Assembly: GCA_016124945.1 (NCBI GenBank)
Contig: WGMT01000027.1
Span: 104,638-168,637 of the forward strand
Origin: a bacterium
GTDB taxonomy: Bacteria; Chloroflexota; Anaerolineae; Caldilineales; Caldilineaceae
DNA length: 64,000 bases
Direction: 5' to 3'
The notes beneath the pieces are model-generated. The model saw only the letters and a program-made list of their open reading frames with translations, was not told where the DNA came from and ran no database searches. The translations under genes were made by a program, and so were the position numbers. This document shows positions 41,433-50,855 of this stretch, piece after piece (the stretch's first letter is position 1; each line of letters starts with the position of its first letter).

Positions 41433-43217
41433 TGCCTGTGCCCGTACCAACGCCGCGTAATAGCCATCTGGTTGGTTGACCAGCGTCTGGTGGTTGCCCA
41501 ATTCCATGATGCGCCCCTGTTTGAGGACAACGATCTGGTCGGCCTTGCGGATCGTGGAAAGCCGATGGGCGATGACGACGGCGGTGCGGCTACGCATCAA
41601 CTTCTCCAGCGCGTCCTGAATTAGCATTTCGGTCTCTGTGTCCACGGCGGAGGTGGCTTCGTCGAGCACAAGGACCCGTGGATCGGCCAGAATGGCGCGG
41701 GCGATGGAGATCAACTGGCGCTGGCCGATGCTGAACTGCGAGCCACGCTCGTGGGCCACTGTCTCGTAGCCGTCGGTCAACTTGGCGATGAAATCGTGAC
41801 AGTTGGCTAACTTGGCGGCGGCGATCACTTCGTCTATCGTGGCCTCGGGCCGCCCGTAGCGGATGTTACTGGCAATGGTGTCGGTAAAGATGAAAGGCTC
41901 TTGCAGCACGACGCCGATCTGGGCGCGCAAAGACTGTTGCGTCACCTGGCGCACGTCGTAGCCGTCCACTGTAATCGAACCGCCGGTGACGTCGTAAAAG
42001 CGGCAGAGCAGCGAGGCGATGGTTGTCTTGCCGCTGCCCGTCTGCCCCACCAGCGCCACCAGTTGCCCAGGCTTAATGTGCAGGTCGATCCCATGCAGCA
42101 CGGCACGGTTGAAGCCGTAGCCGAAATCCACCTTGTCAAAGCGGATCTCTCCATCGATGCGCGGCAGTTCGCCGGCATCGGGTGCGTCGGTGATAAGCGG
42201 CTGCGTGTCCAGCAGTTGAAAGACCTTGCCCGCCGAGGCCAGTGTGGCCTGCATCACTACATAAAGACTGGTGAGGGTGCTGATAGGGGCCCAAAGGTTG
42301 TTGATGTAGGCGGTAAAGGCCACCAGCGTGCCCACTGTCAGCGCGTCCCCACCCAACCCCAACTGATACGCCGCCGCATAAAGGACAACCACCAGCGCCG
42401 CGCTGCGGGTGATTTCCACCAGCGGCGAAAACCACGCTTGCAGGTAGATCACCTTCATCCACTCGCTTACCACACGCTCGTTGGATTGGCTGAAGTGGCC
42501 CAGGTTGGTCTCTTCGCGCCCGAACGCCTGGATCACACGCATCCCGGCGATGTTCTCGGCCAGGAAGATGTTGAAGCGAGTCATGTTTTCGCGCACCCGT
42601 TCCCAGCCGGTGTAGAGCCGCGGGCGCATGTAGAGGCCGATGACGGTGAGGATGGGCAGCATAAAGAGCGCAATCAACGTCAACGCCGGGTTGATGGCAA
42701 ACATGAGCGCAATGACGATAATGCCCGACAGCAGATCGTTGACTACGTTGGCGATCTGGTTGGTGAGGAAGTCGTTGAGCGTGTTGGCGTCGCCGATGAA
42801 GCGGGTCATCGTCTTGCCCACCGGTTCGTTTTCGTGAAACTTGAACGACAGCCCCGTCACATGGTGAAAGAGTTGGCGGCGCAAGTCCCCCAGAATGTTC
42901 AAGCTGATGCGCTGCATGAGCAAAGATCGAATCAGCACCCCGCCCCAACTCAGCGCATGGGCCAGCGCTGCCAGTCCCAACAAGGGCAGGAAGCCTTCGC
43001 GATTGCCCACGGCAATGTAATCGTCGATCAAAATACGATCGATGTAGGGGTAAAGCTGTGTGACGATCACACAGAACACGTAGATCGAAAGTGCGATGGC
43101 CATCTGTCCTCGGTAGGGGCGCAGGTAGGCCAAAAGCCGCGTCAACGTCTTCCCCATCGGCGGCAGTGTCTCATCTTCGGGCTTTTGAATGGGTTTAATC
43201 AGTGTTTTTGAGAGCAT
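41424..43217 (-). CDS. ABC exporter subunit, canonical ATPase site
   Basis: About 597 residues: six membrane helices in residues 25-320, then a nucleotide-binding domain with Walker A GQTGSGKTTIA, FSIGQRQLISIARA as the ABC signature, Walker B VLVLDEATSAVD with the catalytic Glu present, and switch His in VVIAHRLSTI. It is an LmrA/MsbA-like half exporter. The upstream gene encodes a similar half exporter with a degenerate site, so the two probably form a heterodimer. The signature SIGQ differs from the usual SGGQ. The start is uncertain: ATG at 43217 (MLSKTLIKP) is taken, with others at 43157 and 43292. Confidence 0.88.
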   Translation of the reverse strand: MLSKTLIKPIQKPEDETLPPMGKTLTRLLAYLRPYRGQMAIALSIYVFCVIVTQLYPYIDRILIDDYIAVGNREGFLPLLGLAALAHALSWGGVLIRSLLMQRISLNILGDLRRQLFHHVTGLSFKFHENEPVGKTMTRFIGDANTLNDFLTNQIANVVNDLLSGIIVIALMFAINPALTLIALFMLPILTVIGLYMRPRLYTGWERVRENMTRFNIFLAENIAGMRVIQAFGREETNLGHFSQSNERVVSEWMKVIYLQAWFSPLVEITRSAALVVVLYAAAYQLGLGGDALTVGTLVAFTAYINNLWAPISTLTSLYVVMQATLASAGKVFQLLDTQPLITDAPDAGELPRIDGEIRFDKVDFGYGFNRAVLHGIDLHIKPGQLVALVGQTGSGKTTIASLLCRFYDVTGGSITVDGYDVRQVTQQSLRAQIGVVLQEPFIFTDTIASNIRYGRPEATIDEVIAAAKLANCHDFIAKLTDGYETVAHERGSQFSIGQRQLISIARAILADPRVLVLDEATSAVDTETEMLIQDALEKLMRSRTAVVIAHRLSTIRKADQIVVLKQGRIMELGNHQTLVNQPDGYYAALVRAQANA

Positions 43218-43363
43218 GGTTGTCGGTGACTGGGTAGCTGGATGAATCTGTTGGCGAACTCGTTGTGTACGCTCGTCACGCTGGTTGAACATTAAGATTT
43301 TAATCAGGCAACCGCAGAACTTCGGCTTCGAAAGCACTACCTCATAATTGGGCGACTGGGTGA

Positions 43364-45157
43364 TTAAGCGATTGGAGAGGGTAGAGACTGTTCTCGATCC
43401 CCAGCCCCCACTCCCGCATCGCCAATCCCCGCTTTCGCGCTCATCTCCTGCACTTCCAGGACGTGCCGATAGTAGCCGTCGCCCTGGGAAAGTTGTTCGT
43501 GGGTGCCCTGTTCCGCAATTTCACCGTCGCGGAGGACGATGATGTGATCGGCATGCTTGGCCGTGCTCAGGCGATGGGCGATGAGGATGGTGGTGCGTCC
43601 TTGCATGACGCCAGCGATGGCGGCTTGCAATAGCTTCTCCGTCTCGGCGTCCACGGCGGACATGGAATCGTCGAGGATGAGGATCTTGGGATCCATGAGG
43701 ATGGCGCGGGCAATGGCGATACGCTGGCGTTGCCCACCCGAAAGGCCGACGCCACGCTCGGCGATCTTGGTCTGATAGCCCTCGGCCATGTCGACGATGA
43801 AATCGTGGGCCTGCGCCAGTTTGGCGGCGCGCTCGATCTCGTCCTGAGTGGCGTTGGGGCGGCCAAAGGCGATATTTTCGGCAATGGTGGCGCTAAAGAG
43901 GAGCGTGTCTTGGGCGACCATGCCGATCTGGCCGCGTAGCTCGTGCAGGTCCAGCGTGCGCACGTCGTGACTGTCTACGCGTACGGTGCCTGAAGTGGGA
44001 TCGTAAAAGCGCCCGATCAGGTGGATCAACGTGCTTTTGCCGCTGCCCGTCGCCCCCACCACCGCCAGCGATGACCCGGCGGGGACGCGCAGGTTGATCT
44101 CTTTGAGTGTCTTGGCGATGGAGGTGGGATAGGCGAAGCTGACGTTTTCGTAGACGATTTCGCCGCGCCATTCCTGAGGATGCACGATCTTGCCTGCAGG
44201 GGGCGATTCGATGGTCACCGGCTCGTCAAGCAGTTCAAAAATGCGCACCGACGCCGTCGCCGTCTGGCTGAACGAGTTAAGTTGCACGCCCAGACCATTA
44301 ACCGCGCCGAGCAGGAGCAGGCTGAGGCTAACCACCGCTACCAGCGTCCCCAGGCTGATTTCACCTTCCATCACACGGTAGCCGCCCACCAGGAAAAGCC
44401 CCAGTTGCATGAAGCGGGGCAGGCTGCCGATGAAGACCCAGCGCTTGTTCCACATGTCGCCGATCTGCAAGTTGCCCATACGCACAGCCTTTTCCGCCGC
44501 GCCGAATTTGTCCTCTTCCTGTTTCTCCTGAGCGAATGCCTTCACCACCTTGATGCCCGACAGGCTGTCTTGCAACGTGCCCGACATTTTGGCCAGGCGC
44601 TCATGTTGCACCGTCCACGGGTCGGTCAATTGACGGTGTGCCACGTACATGCCCAGGCCCGAAAGCAACACCGGCCCCACGGCAATGACGGTCAAGAGCG
44701 GGTCCTGTTGCAGGAAGGCAATCGAGGCGAGGATGATGGTGAGGATGTGGCTCATGGACTCGATCATGATCTGCGAGAGGAAGATGCGTGTGCTTTCCAC
44801 GTCGCTGCTGATGCGGCTCATGAGGCGACCAGTCTGCTGACGGTCGTAGAAGTTGTAGGGCAGGGCCAGCAACTTTCGGTAGAGGGCGGTGCGCACGTCG
44901 GTCATTACCAGTTGGCCCAGTTTGTTCTGGCCGTAGGAGTAGAAGAAGGTGGCCACGGCGCGCCCCAACGTCACCAGTAAGAGCAGCCCCAGGTAGGGCA
45001 TGAGCAGATCCAGGCGCTGTTGCCCGATCACATCGTCGACAATGGCCTTGATCACCAGCGGGGCGACGGTCAACATGGCCGAGAGCAGAATGTTGACCGC
45101 GATGAGCGCGATTAGAAGCGATTTGTGTAAGCGAAGGAAGCCTAGCAGCCTGCGCAT
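43364..45157 (-). CDS. ABC exporter subunit, Walker B DD variant
   Basis: About 597 residues, with six helices (residues 15-300) and a nucleotide-binding domain. Walker A is GATGSGKSTLI, the signature is LSGGQRQRIAIARA, and Walker B reads ILILDDSMSAVD. Asp replaces the catalytic Glu, as in the non-hydrolysing site of heterodimeric exporters such as TM287/TM288-type pairs. The partner is the gene just downstream (41424-43217). GAGGAA eight bases before the ATG at 45157 fixes the start. The cargo could be a drug, lipid or peptide; it is not known. Confidence 0.9.
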   Translation of the reverse strand: MRRLLGFLRLHKSLLIALIAVNILLSAMLTVAPLVIKAIVDDVIGQQRLDLLMPYLGLLLLVTLGRAVATFFYSYGQNKLGQLVMTDVRTALYRKLLALPYNFYDRQQTGRLMSRISSDVESTRIFLSQIMIESMSHILTIILASIAFLQQDPLLTVIAVGPVLLSGLGMYVAHRQLTDPWTVQHERLAKMSGTLQDSLSGIKVVKAFAQEKQEEDKFGAAEKAVRMGNLQIGDMWNKRWVFIGSLPRFMQLGLFLVGGYRVMEGEISLGTLVAVVSLSLLLLGAVNGLGVQLNSFSQTATASVRIFELLDEPVTIESPPAGKIVHPQEWRGEIVYENVSFAYPTSIAKTLKEINLRVPAGSSLAVVGATGSGKSTLIHLIGRFYDPTSGTVRVDSHDVRTLDLHELRGQIGMVAQDTLLFSATIAENIAFGRPNATQDEIERAAKLAQAHDFIVDMAEGYQTKIAERGVGLSGGQRQRIAIARAILMDPKILILDDSMSAVDAETEKLLQAAIAGVMQGRTTILIAHRLSTAKHADHIIVLRDGEIAEQGTHEQLSQGDGYYRHVLEVQEMSAKAGIGDAGVGAGDREQSLPSPIA

Positions 45158-45755
45158 GGGCAAAGTTCCTCGTGTAACTGTCCACAGGACACGCCTTCGG
45201 TGCACCTTTGCGAAAACCTTCAGCAAACGCTGCGTACACTGTGGAAATATATGTTTTGGATCATGCTTGTAAATCGGTTTTGAAAGGGAAACGAGTCACG
45301 CCGAGGGCGGTAATCTACGGCGCTCGTGAGGACGGATGTAGGGTATCTGGGGGAAGGATCGCCATTGCATCGGTAGAAAGCCGACGCTCGCAGAGACAAT
45401 CCCGAATTAAGCAGGCACAATACGGATCAATGGAGTCGTGAGCCGTCGCCATGTGGGTGTTTTCCTGTCATGGAGGGGAGAATCGCAATAGTAATCAAAC
45501 TCGGTTTACTATACTATAGGCTGTGTATCCAAACAAAGCAATTGGTTTGGGGCCGAGTATTTCGGCAATTCGCCATACAGGTCAAATTTGCGTTACAATA
45601 AGGAATGGTTTACCCCTTGTAACTACACAGGTGCGATGCACTGGCCAGGAGAGCATACGACAATCGCATCGGATTTCGGCCAGTGCGTCGCACCTGTACC
45701 TGTACAGTTACTACCCATTTGCTCTTTGCAATACGCTTGTAATACGCTACTTGCT
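45158..45755. other. Long region upstream of the Fur gene without a supported gene
   Basis: About 600 bases between the divergent ABC exporter and Fur-family genes. An inverted repeat is at 45627-45697. A 77-residue frame at 45208-45441 has no RBS or recognisable domain and is not called. A TTTACTATACTATAGG stretch near 45504-45519 could be a -10 region. Length alone hints at a lost or unrecognised element. Confidence 0.4.
45627..45697. repeat. 20-bp inverted repeat upstream of the Fur gene
   Basis: ACAGGTGCGATGCACTGGCC (45627-45646) pairs with 45678-45697 with one mismatch. It begins some 110 bases before the Fur start and could act on its leader. Confidence 0.88.
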
Positions 45756-46181
45756 ATGTCAACAACAATACCCACCCAACAGTTGGTCGAACGCTTAAAA
45801 TGCGCCGGTTACAAGATCACACCGGCGCGTTTGGCGGTGCTCCAGGTGATCGACGACGATCACGCGCACCTCAACCCCAGCGACGTACTGGAACAGGCCA
45901 AGCAACTCTATCCTAAGCTAGGACGGGCCACCGTCTATCGCACACTCGAACTGCTGACCGAGTTGGGGATTCTGCGTCCCATCTACATGGGTGAAAATAC
46001 GCCGCGCTTCATCCGCGCCGAAGGTGGACATCATCACCTTGTGTGCAACGATTGTGGCGACGTCATCGAGTTCGATGAGTGTATGGCCGGGGATCTGACC
46101 AAGGTGTTGCAAGATCAGTTCGGCTTTGAGATCGGCAGCCACCTTTTGGAATTCTACGGGCGCTGTCGCGATTGCCGGTAG
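45756..46181 (+). CDS. Fur-family transcriptional regulator
   Basis: The 141-residue protein has the Fur winged helix in the first 80 residues (ITPARLAVLQVI, HLNPSDVLEQA, GRATVYRTLELLTELG). The metal/dimer domain contains HHHLVCNDCGDVIEFDEC, a C-x2-C zinc site, closed by GRCRDC near the end. Zur, PerR and Fur all fit; which metal or signal is sensed cannot be told. The ATG at 45756 gives a normal-length protein, but no good Shine-Dalgarno is seen. The gene stands alone, with an inverted repeat upstream and a perfect palindrome after the stop. Confidence 0.9.
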   Translation: MSTTIPTQQLVERLKCAGYKITPARLAVLQVIDDDHAHLNPSDVLEQAKQLYPKLGRATVYRTLELLTELGILRPIYMGENTPRFIRAEGGHHHLVCNDCGDVIEFDECMAGDLTKVLQDQFGFEIGSHLLEFYGRCRDCR

Positions 46182-46191
46182 ATCCAATCAG

Positions 46192-46279
46192 AATAGAACG
46201 CGGATGGAGCGGATTGGGCGGATCAAAGCGGATAAACATCCGCACAAATCTGCCCAATCCGCTCCATCCGCGTTCTATT
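46192..46279. repeat. Perfect 28-bp inverted repeat, family GCGGATTGAGC, copy 2
   Basis: Arms 46192-46219 and 46252-46279 (TAGAACGCGGATGGAGC) are perfect reverse complements. They fill the convergent gap between the Fur and UxaA genes and could end both transcripts. Confidence 0.92.
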
Positions 46280-46286
46280 TCTTTCC

Positions 46287-49010
46287 TTAAAGCGAAACCC
46301 CCAACAGCCCGCGTGTGAACTGAAAATCGATGTTGCCCACTTGGTTTGCTTTGACGGCGTACCGCTGCGAGAGGACGTCGGCCACCAGGTCGACGATCAC
46401 CTGCGGCCACGCCTGCGCGCCACCGTCGAGGACGAGATCCATGTCGGCGGCGTAGTGCTGTTCCACGCGCTCATCCGCCGTGATCTGAATCACCGGCAAC
46501 AGCGGATGCCCCTGGATCGGGTGTTCGCCCACATGCACGAGGACGGCGTCGACGCCGGTCGCGCCCAGGCCCGTCAGCGTCTCCGTCCAGTGGGCGGTGG
46601 GTGTTTCCATCACGTGGAAGCCCGCACCGGCAGCATCTTGCAGCGACTGTCCGTAGGCCAGTGTGGGCAGGAGCGGGGCTGTCCCCACTGTGGCGGCGCG
46701 GTAGGCAGGCGATGACATCAGCGTCGAGTTCTCAGGGACAACCAACGTGCCACCTGCGGAGACAATCGCACGGCTCACGGCAGCCAGCGCCTGTTGTGTC
46801 TCCGCAGCGACGGGGCCAACGCTCATCAGGCCCAGGCGCACGGCGTTGAGGCCGGCAACACGGCGTTCCAGTGCGGCGTTAGCGGCGGCATGTGTGCGGA
46901 ACCACGCTTCGGCCTTGGCGGTGACGGCGTCGATGCCGCCGTCGAGCTGAATACTGGCCCAGCCGAAGCGTTCTTCGGGCAGGCCCAGGCGGGCGATTTC
47001 GTGGCGCACAAAGTCGTTGTGTGTCTTTTCGCAGCCATGCTCCAGCAGCAGGCATTGGCCTACCAGCGGGTGACGCAGATAGCCGAGCAGCGTGCGCACG
47101 TACAACTGCTCCGACGGCCCACCCGACACGCCGCAGCCTTCGGTGTGGACAAGGGCTACAAAGCGCCGTCCGTCGCTCAGGTTGTCTTCGTTGAAGCGAT
47201 GCGCCATCATGCGGGCAATCTGTCCGGCGCAGAGACTCGTGGGTAGGATGAGTGCGACTTGGTCCGCCACAGCTACTGGCGAGGCGGCAAGGAGGGCAAG
47301 GGGGTGATCAGCCGACGGGGCGGCGATCTGCGTCGCATCCTCCGCCCCAGCAGTGAAGGGAACGGGGATGCCGGCGGGTTTCGGAGCGTGGAGCAGACGA
47401 TCCAGGTTGCCGGCGTCGGTCTGTCGCCAATCGCGCCAGAGCTGCACCTGGGCATGGCCGGCGGCTTCGCCCACGCTGCGTTGACCGGATGCCACGTTGA
47501 CGGTGAGATCGAGCATCTCTGCGCCGAGATCGTCCATAGGCGTGCCGTCGAGGTACTTGCCGGCGTTGACGTCCATGTCGCGGCTGAGCAGTTGGTAGCG
47601 CCGCGTCGTGGTGACGATTTTAATCGTGGGCGCAAAGGGAAAGTTGGTGATGGAGCCGTTGCCTGTGATGAAGAAGATCATGTTACAGCCTGCCGCCACC
47701 TGCCCGGCGATGCTTTCCAGATCGTTGCCGGGGCTGTCCATAAAGTAGTAGCCTGGCTCGTGCATTGGCTGCGCGTACGGGATGACGTAATCGAGGCGCA
47801 CGTCGGGGTGGCGTTTCATGGCGGCGCCGATGGACTTAAGTACAATGTTGTAGAGCCCACGGAATTTGTTGCCGCCAGACGGATTCCCCGCGGCGGATGC
47901 GCCGTGCCAGGCGGCGCGGTCACCGAAACGTTGAATCATGTCGAGGAAGGTGCGCGCCGTCTCCACATCGCGTACTTTCTGGAGGACGTAGGGTTCGGCG
48001 CCGATGAGTTCGTCGGTCTCGGCCAGGTTGGCGGCCCCGCCATGGCGGATCACCTCACGGGCGACCCACGAAGCCAGCGGGTTGCCCGAAATGCCCGAGA
48101 AGGCATCGGAACCGCCGCATTGGAGCGCAATTTTGAGGTGGGCCAGCGATTCGGGCGTGCGCGGCGTGGCGTTGACTTCGTCGAGCCAGCCGTGCACGAT
48201 GGTTTCGGCCTCGGTTATGGCGTTTTGGAAACCGTCGCGAATAGAGAGGAAGGCGTGGGGCACATCGGCGAGCGGGTAGTTGTGATCAATGAGATAGCGT
48301 TGCACCATCTCATTGGTCACCGGTTCCATGCCGTAATCCACCGCGAGGACAGCGCCCACGTTGGGGTGCACAATAAAGCCGGCCAGCGTGCGCAGCACAA
48401 ATTCCAGATTGTTGGGATCGTCGTGTCCGCCTTCGGTGTGGGCCACGGCGACGATGCCGTCGATGTTGGCGTATTGGTCGGCGACGTCGTTGAGCCGTTC
48501 CTCCAACTGCTTGACGAAGCCGCCGGTGCGCGAAGAGGTGCCTAGCAGCACAATCATGTTGCGGGTGCCCACGCCGCGGGTCCCGGCGCGGCGGTAGCCA
48601 AGGAAGGCGCGATCCTCAGTGTAGCGGCTCACCTGTTCGGCGGCGACGAAGGTGGTTTCGTCCACGTGATAGGGTTCGATGTGATCGACAAAGTTGGCTG
48701 CGCCGGGCAGGGCGAAATCGATGGAGCGCCCGCCCAGTGCCTTGAGCATCTCATCGTTGACCACATATTCGCCAGGCTCGATGTTGCGCAACGCCGCGCC
48801 GAAGGGAAGATTCCACGAGAACAGTTTGTCTCCAGTGGTGATAGGCGCGATGGCGAAACGATGGCCTTCCATCACCGTGTGGGGAAGCACAAATGAATGA
48901 TCATGCAGCGTAATTACAACACCGGCCGGCAGTTTTTGGGTGGCAATTGCCACATTGTCGCCGGGCAGGGGTAAGCGTGCAATTGTATCAAAAGCGTAGG
49001 AATGGCTCAT
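46287..49010 (-). CDS. Double-length UxaA-family (altronate/galactarate dehydratase-like) protein
   Basis: This 907-residue protein starts with a SAF-like domain (residues 1-100). A UxaA-type catalytic region follows, with AVAHTEGGHDDPNN, LKIALQCGGSDAFSGISGNP, and an iron-binding-like TGNGSITNFPFAPTIKI stretch. The second half contains another UxaA-like unit with VHTEGCGVSGGPSEQ and LLLEHGCEKTHND, echoing the first HTEG...EPVTNE. Altronate/galactarate dehydratases are usually about 500 residues, so this looks like an internal duplication or fusion. The reaction would be loss of water from an aldarate or aldonate. It fits the sugar-acid theme of 6-12 kb. Start at 49010 rather than 49016 because AAAGAG is six bases upstream. 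Confidence 0.85.
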   Translation of the reverse strand: MSHSYAFDTIARLPLPGDNVAIATQKLPAGVVITLHDHSFVLPHTVMEGHRFAIAPITTGDKLFSWNLPFGAALRNIEPGEYVVNDEMLKALGGRSIDFALPGAANFVDHIEPYHVDETTFVAAEQVSRYTEDRAFLGYRRAGTRGVGTRNMIVLLGTSSRTGGFVKQLEERLNDVADQYANIDGIVAVAHTEGGHDDPNNLEFVLRTLAGFIVHPNVGAVLAVDYGMEPVTNEMVQRYLIDHNYPLADVPHAFLSIRDGFQNAITEAETIVHGWLDEVNATPRTPESLAHLKIALQCGGSDAFSGISGNPLASWVAREVIRHGGAANLAETDELIGAEPYVLQKVRDVETARTFLDMIQRFGDRAAWHGASAAGNPSGGNKFRGLYNIVLKSIGAAMKRHPDVRLDYVIPYAQPMHEPGYYFMDSPGNDLESIAGQVAAGCNMIFFITGNGSITNFPFAPTIKIVTTTRRYQLLSRDMDVNAGKYLDGTPMDDLGAEMLDLTVNVASGQRSVGEAAGHAQVQLWRDWRQTDAGNLDRLLHAPKPAGIPVPFTAGAEDATQIAAPSADHPLALLAASPVAVADQVALILPTSLCAGQIARMMAHRFNEDNLSDGRRFVALVHTEGCGVSGGPSEQLYVRTLLGYLRHPLVGQCLLLEHGCEKTHNDFVRHEIARLGLPEERFGWASIQLDGGIDAVTAKAEAWFRTHAAANAALERRVAGLNAVRLGLMSVGPVAAETQQALAAVSRAIVSAGGTLVVPENSTLMSSPAYRAATVGTAPLLPTLAYGQSLQDAAGAGFHVMETPTAHWTETLTGLGATGVDAVLVHVGEHPIQGHPLLPVIQITADERVEQHYAADMDLVLDGGAQAWPQVIVDLVADVLSQRYAVKANQVGNIDFQFTRGLLGVSL

Positions 49011-49364
49011 CGTCATCTCTTTGCGTCATCTCTTTGCAAGATTCACTTTTGGAAGTAAATGGGGTAGTGGAACGTCCTAAAATTGTACCATAGACGGTAC
49101 GTGGGTGATATCCGGTGTTTTTTGAGGAGGGCGTTTCACGCTGGGGGCTGAAACCTTCCCGGAAGGTCAAAACCATTTTCACAAAGAAACATTGGGAAAA
49201 GAAGGTGAAATCGCAAAAAACATTTGACGCTCTAAACTGGTAGTGCTATACTTTAATTGCTTTACTTTACGGTTTCCATTCTATATTGAATTCTATTAGA
49301 ATTGGGTGCCAAGCTGGGTTTATCCCACATTGACGAGTAACAAATCAACACAAGGAGCACTGAT
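49011..49364. other. Divergent region before infC
   Basis: About 350 bases between the UxaA gene (minus) and infC (plus). Hairpins GTACC-ATAGAC-GGTAC (around 49087-49102) and ACCTTCC-CGG-AAGGT (around 49152-49167) are present, followed by a strong promoter at 49224-49252 and about 110 bases of infC leader. Confidence 0.6.
49224..49252 (+). promoter_or_regulatory. Promoter of the infC-rpmI-rplT operon
   Basis: TTGACG (49224-49229), a 17-base spacer, and TATACT (49247-49252) with TGC before it. This is a near-consensus housekeeping promoter, about 113 bases upstream of the AUU start. Confidence 0.82.
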
Positions 49365-49886
49365 ATTAGCCAAGATACTACACGCGTCAACAGAGAGATT
49401 CGTGCTCGCGAAGTACGGGTCATCGACGCCGCCGGTGAGCAGTTAGGGATTATGACCGTGCGCGATGCGCTTGAACTCGCCCAAGAGCGAGAACTGGATT
49501 TGGTAGAGGTAGCGCCGAATGCTCAGCCGCCAGTCTGCCGGTTGATGGATTATGGCAAGTATCTCTACGAAAAGCAGAAACGCGAACGTGAGTCTCGCAA
49601 GTCGCAAAAACAGGTTGAAATCAAAGAAGTACGCCTGCGCCCGAAGACCGGTGAACACGATATTCAGGTTGTGTTGACCAAATCGCGTAAGTTTTTGAAA
49701 GATGGTCAGAAGGTGCGTGTGCGTATTCGGTTCCGTGGCCGTGAAATTGTCCATCGCGAAGTTGCGCTGGAATTGATGGAACGTGTGGCCAAGGATCTGT
49801 CTGGTTTTGCCGTTGTCGAATCTGAACCCGGCTTCGAGGGCCGCAGCATGGTGATGTTGCTCAGCCCCGAAGGTAGCAAATCTTAA
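49365..49886 (+). CDS. infC: Translation initiation factor IF-3, AUU start
   Basis: The 173-residue protein binds the 30S subunit and checks the start codon and initiator tRNA. The N-terminal domain begins at Ile-Ser-Gln-Asp and contains VNREIRAREVRVIDAAGEQL. The linker and C-terminal domain show VCRLMDYGKYLYEKQKRERE and KEVRLRPKTGEHD. The open frame from the first ATG (49452) would lose the first 29 residues, including the family's N-terminal strand. The in-frame ATT at 49365 has AAGGAG six bases upstream. AUU is a known infC start codon, used for autoregulation because IF-3 itself discriminates against it. It is the first gene of the classic infC-rpmI-rplT operon. Confidence 0.95.
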   Translation: MSQDTTRVNREIRAREVRVIDAAGEQLGIMTVRDALELAQERELDLVEVAPNAQPPVCRLMDYGKYLYEKQKRERESRKSQKQVEIKEVRLRPKTGEHDIQVVLTKSRKFLKDGQKVRVRIRFRGREIVHREVALELMERVAKDLSGFAVVESEPGFEGRSMVMLLSPEGSKS

Positions 49887-49961
49887 TTTTTATCCGACGG
49901 AGCATATGACTTTTTGATTGTTTCGCTCCGTCTGTGCTAACATAATATGTCGTAAATCAAG

Positions 49962-49983
49962 CGGGCTTACCCAAGCCCGTTTT
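49962..49983 (+). terminator. Hairpin between infC and rpmI
   Basis: CGGGCTT-ACCC-AAGCCCG followed by TTTT. It may be a partial terminator or attenuator that sets the ratio of IF-3 to the two ribosomal proteins. Confidence 0.7.
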
Positions 49984-50061
49984 GTGTGTCTGTCGAATGT
50001 CAATGAGAGCTGATTGCCGATTAGGTCGATTAGACTAGACCGATTAGAACGGAGCAATACC

Positions 50062-50262
50062 ATGCCGAAGATGAAGACCCACAAGGGTACCAAGAAGCGC
50101 TTCCGTGTCACCAAAAACGGTAAGGTGATGCGCATGAAGCAAGGACGTAGCCATTTGCGCCGCAACAAGCGTCGTACAGCCGATCTGCGCCATTCCGTCC
50201 CCAGCGAAAGCAAGCCGCTGCTCAAGATGGTGAAGCAGATCGTCAGCGATCCGACGGAGTAA
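50062..50262 (+). CDS. rpmI: 50S ribosomal protein L35
   Basis: A 66-residue basic protein of the large ribosomal subunit. [17 protein letters not shown] is the typical L35 start, and it is rich in Lys and Arg, with the [14 protein letters not shown] stretch in the middle. GGAG seven bases before the ATG fixes the start. It sits between infC and rplT as in most bacteria. In enterobacteria this segment is translationally controlled by L20; whether that holds here cannot be seen. Confidence 0.96.
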   Translation: MPKMKTHKGTKKRFRVTKNGKVMRMKQGRSHLRRNKRRTADLRHSVPSESKPLLKMVKQIVSDPTE

Positions 50263-50397
50263 GCGTCACCTAGGTTCGTTTTTCCCGGTCTTTTTTGTTA
50301 AGTCGTAACTTTTTTTACTCAACCAGTACGTGACAGGCCAGTCGAAAGCGGTACACGGTGCAAGCCGATGTACCCGCCCTCACGGAAGGAGCCATTC

Positions 50398-50754
50398 ATG
50401 CCTCGCTCGTCACCGCGAGTTTACGCTCGCAATCGACACAAAAAAGTTTTGAAGTTTACCAAGGGCCAATTCGGCACGCGTTCGAAGCTCTTCCGTCGCG
50501 CCAATGAGGCAATGCTCAAGTCGTTGTTCTACGCCTACCGAGATCGTCGCAACCGTAAGCGCGATTTCCGCAAACTGTGGATCACGCGCATCAACGCCGC
50601 GGCGCGCATCAATGGCATCAGCTATAGCCGCCTCGTGCATGGTCTCAAACTGGCCAATGTTCAGGTCGACCGCAAAGTTATGGCCGACATCGCTGCCCGC
50701 GATGGTGCTGCATTTAGCAAACTGGCCGAACTGGCAAAATCGCAATTGGCGTAA
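50398..50754 (+). CDS. rplT: 50S ribosomal protein L20
   Basis: A 118-residue ribosomal protein needed early in 50S assembly. It is rich in Arg and Lys ([39 protein letters not shown]) and ends with the globular [17 protein letters not shown] region that contacts 23S rRNA. AAGGAG seven bases before the ATG is clear. A strong terminator follows. The 135-base leader upstream could hold an L20 control site, but I did not find a definite one. Confidence 0.96.
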   Translation: MPRSSPRVYARNRHKKVLKFTKGQFGTRSKLFRRANEAMLKSLFYAYRDRRNRKRDFRKLWITRINAAARINGISYSRLVHGLKLANVQVDRKVMADIAARDGAAFSKLAELAKSQLA

Positions 50755-50797
50755 GACAACAAGCGCAATTCGTATCTCAGGCAATCGGCAGACGACG

Positions 50798-50834
50798 AAA
50801 GACGGCGGGGGATCCTCTCCCGCCGTCTTTTTTA
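50798..50834 (+). terminator. Rho-independent terminator after rplT
   Basis: AAAGACGGCGGG pairs with CCCGCCGTCTTT across a short GATCCTCT-type loop and runs into TTTTTT. A strong, classical terminator. Confidence 0.93.
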
Positions 50835-50855
50835 TCAGGCAGATCTATTGTGAGC

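Noticed and set aside
45208..45441. 77-residue frame upstream of the Fur gene
   Set aside because: No RBS, no recognisable family and unusual composition; left as unexplained sequence.
49452..49886. infC starting at the first ATG
   Set aside because: It would remove the conserved N-terminal strand, and the better RBS is in front of ATT at 49365.
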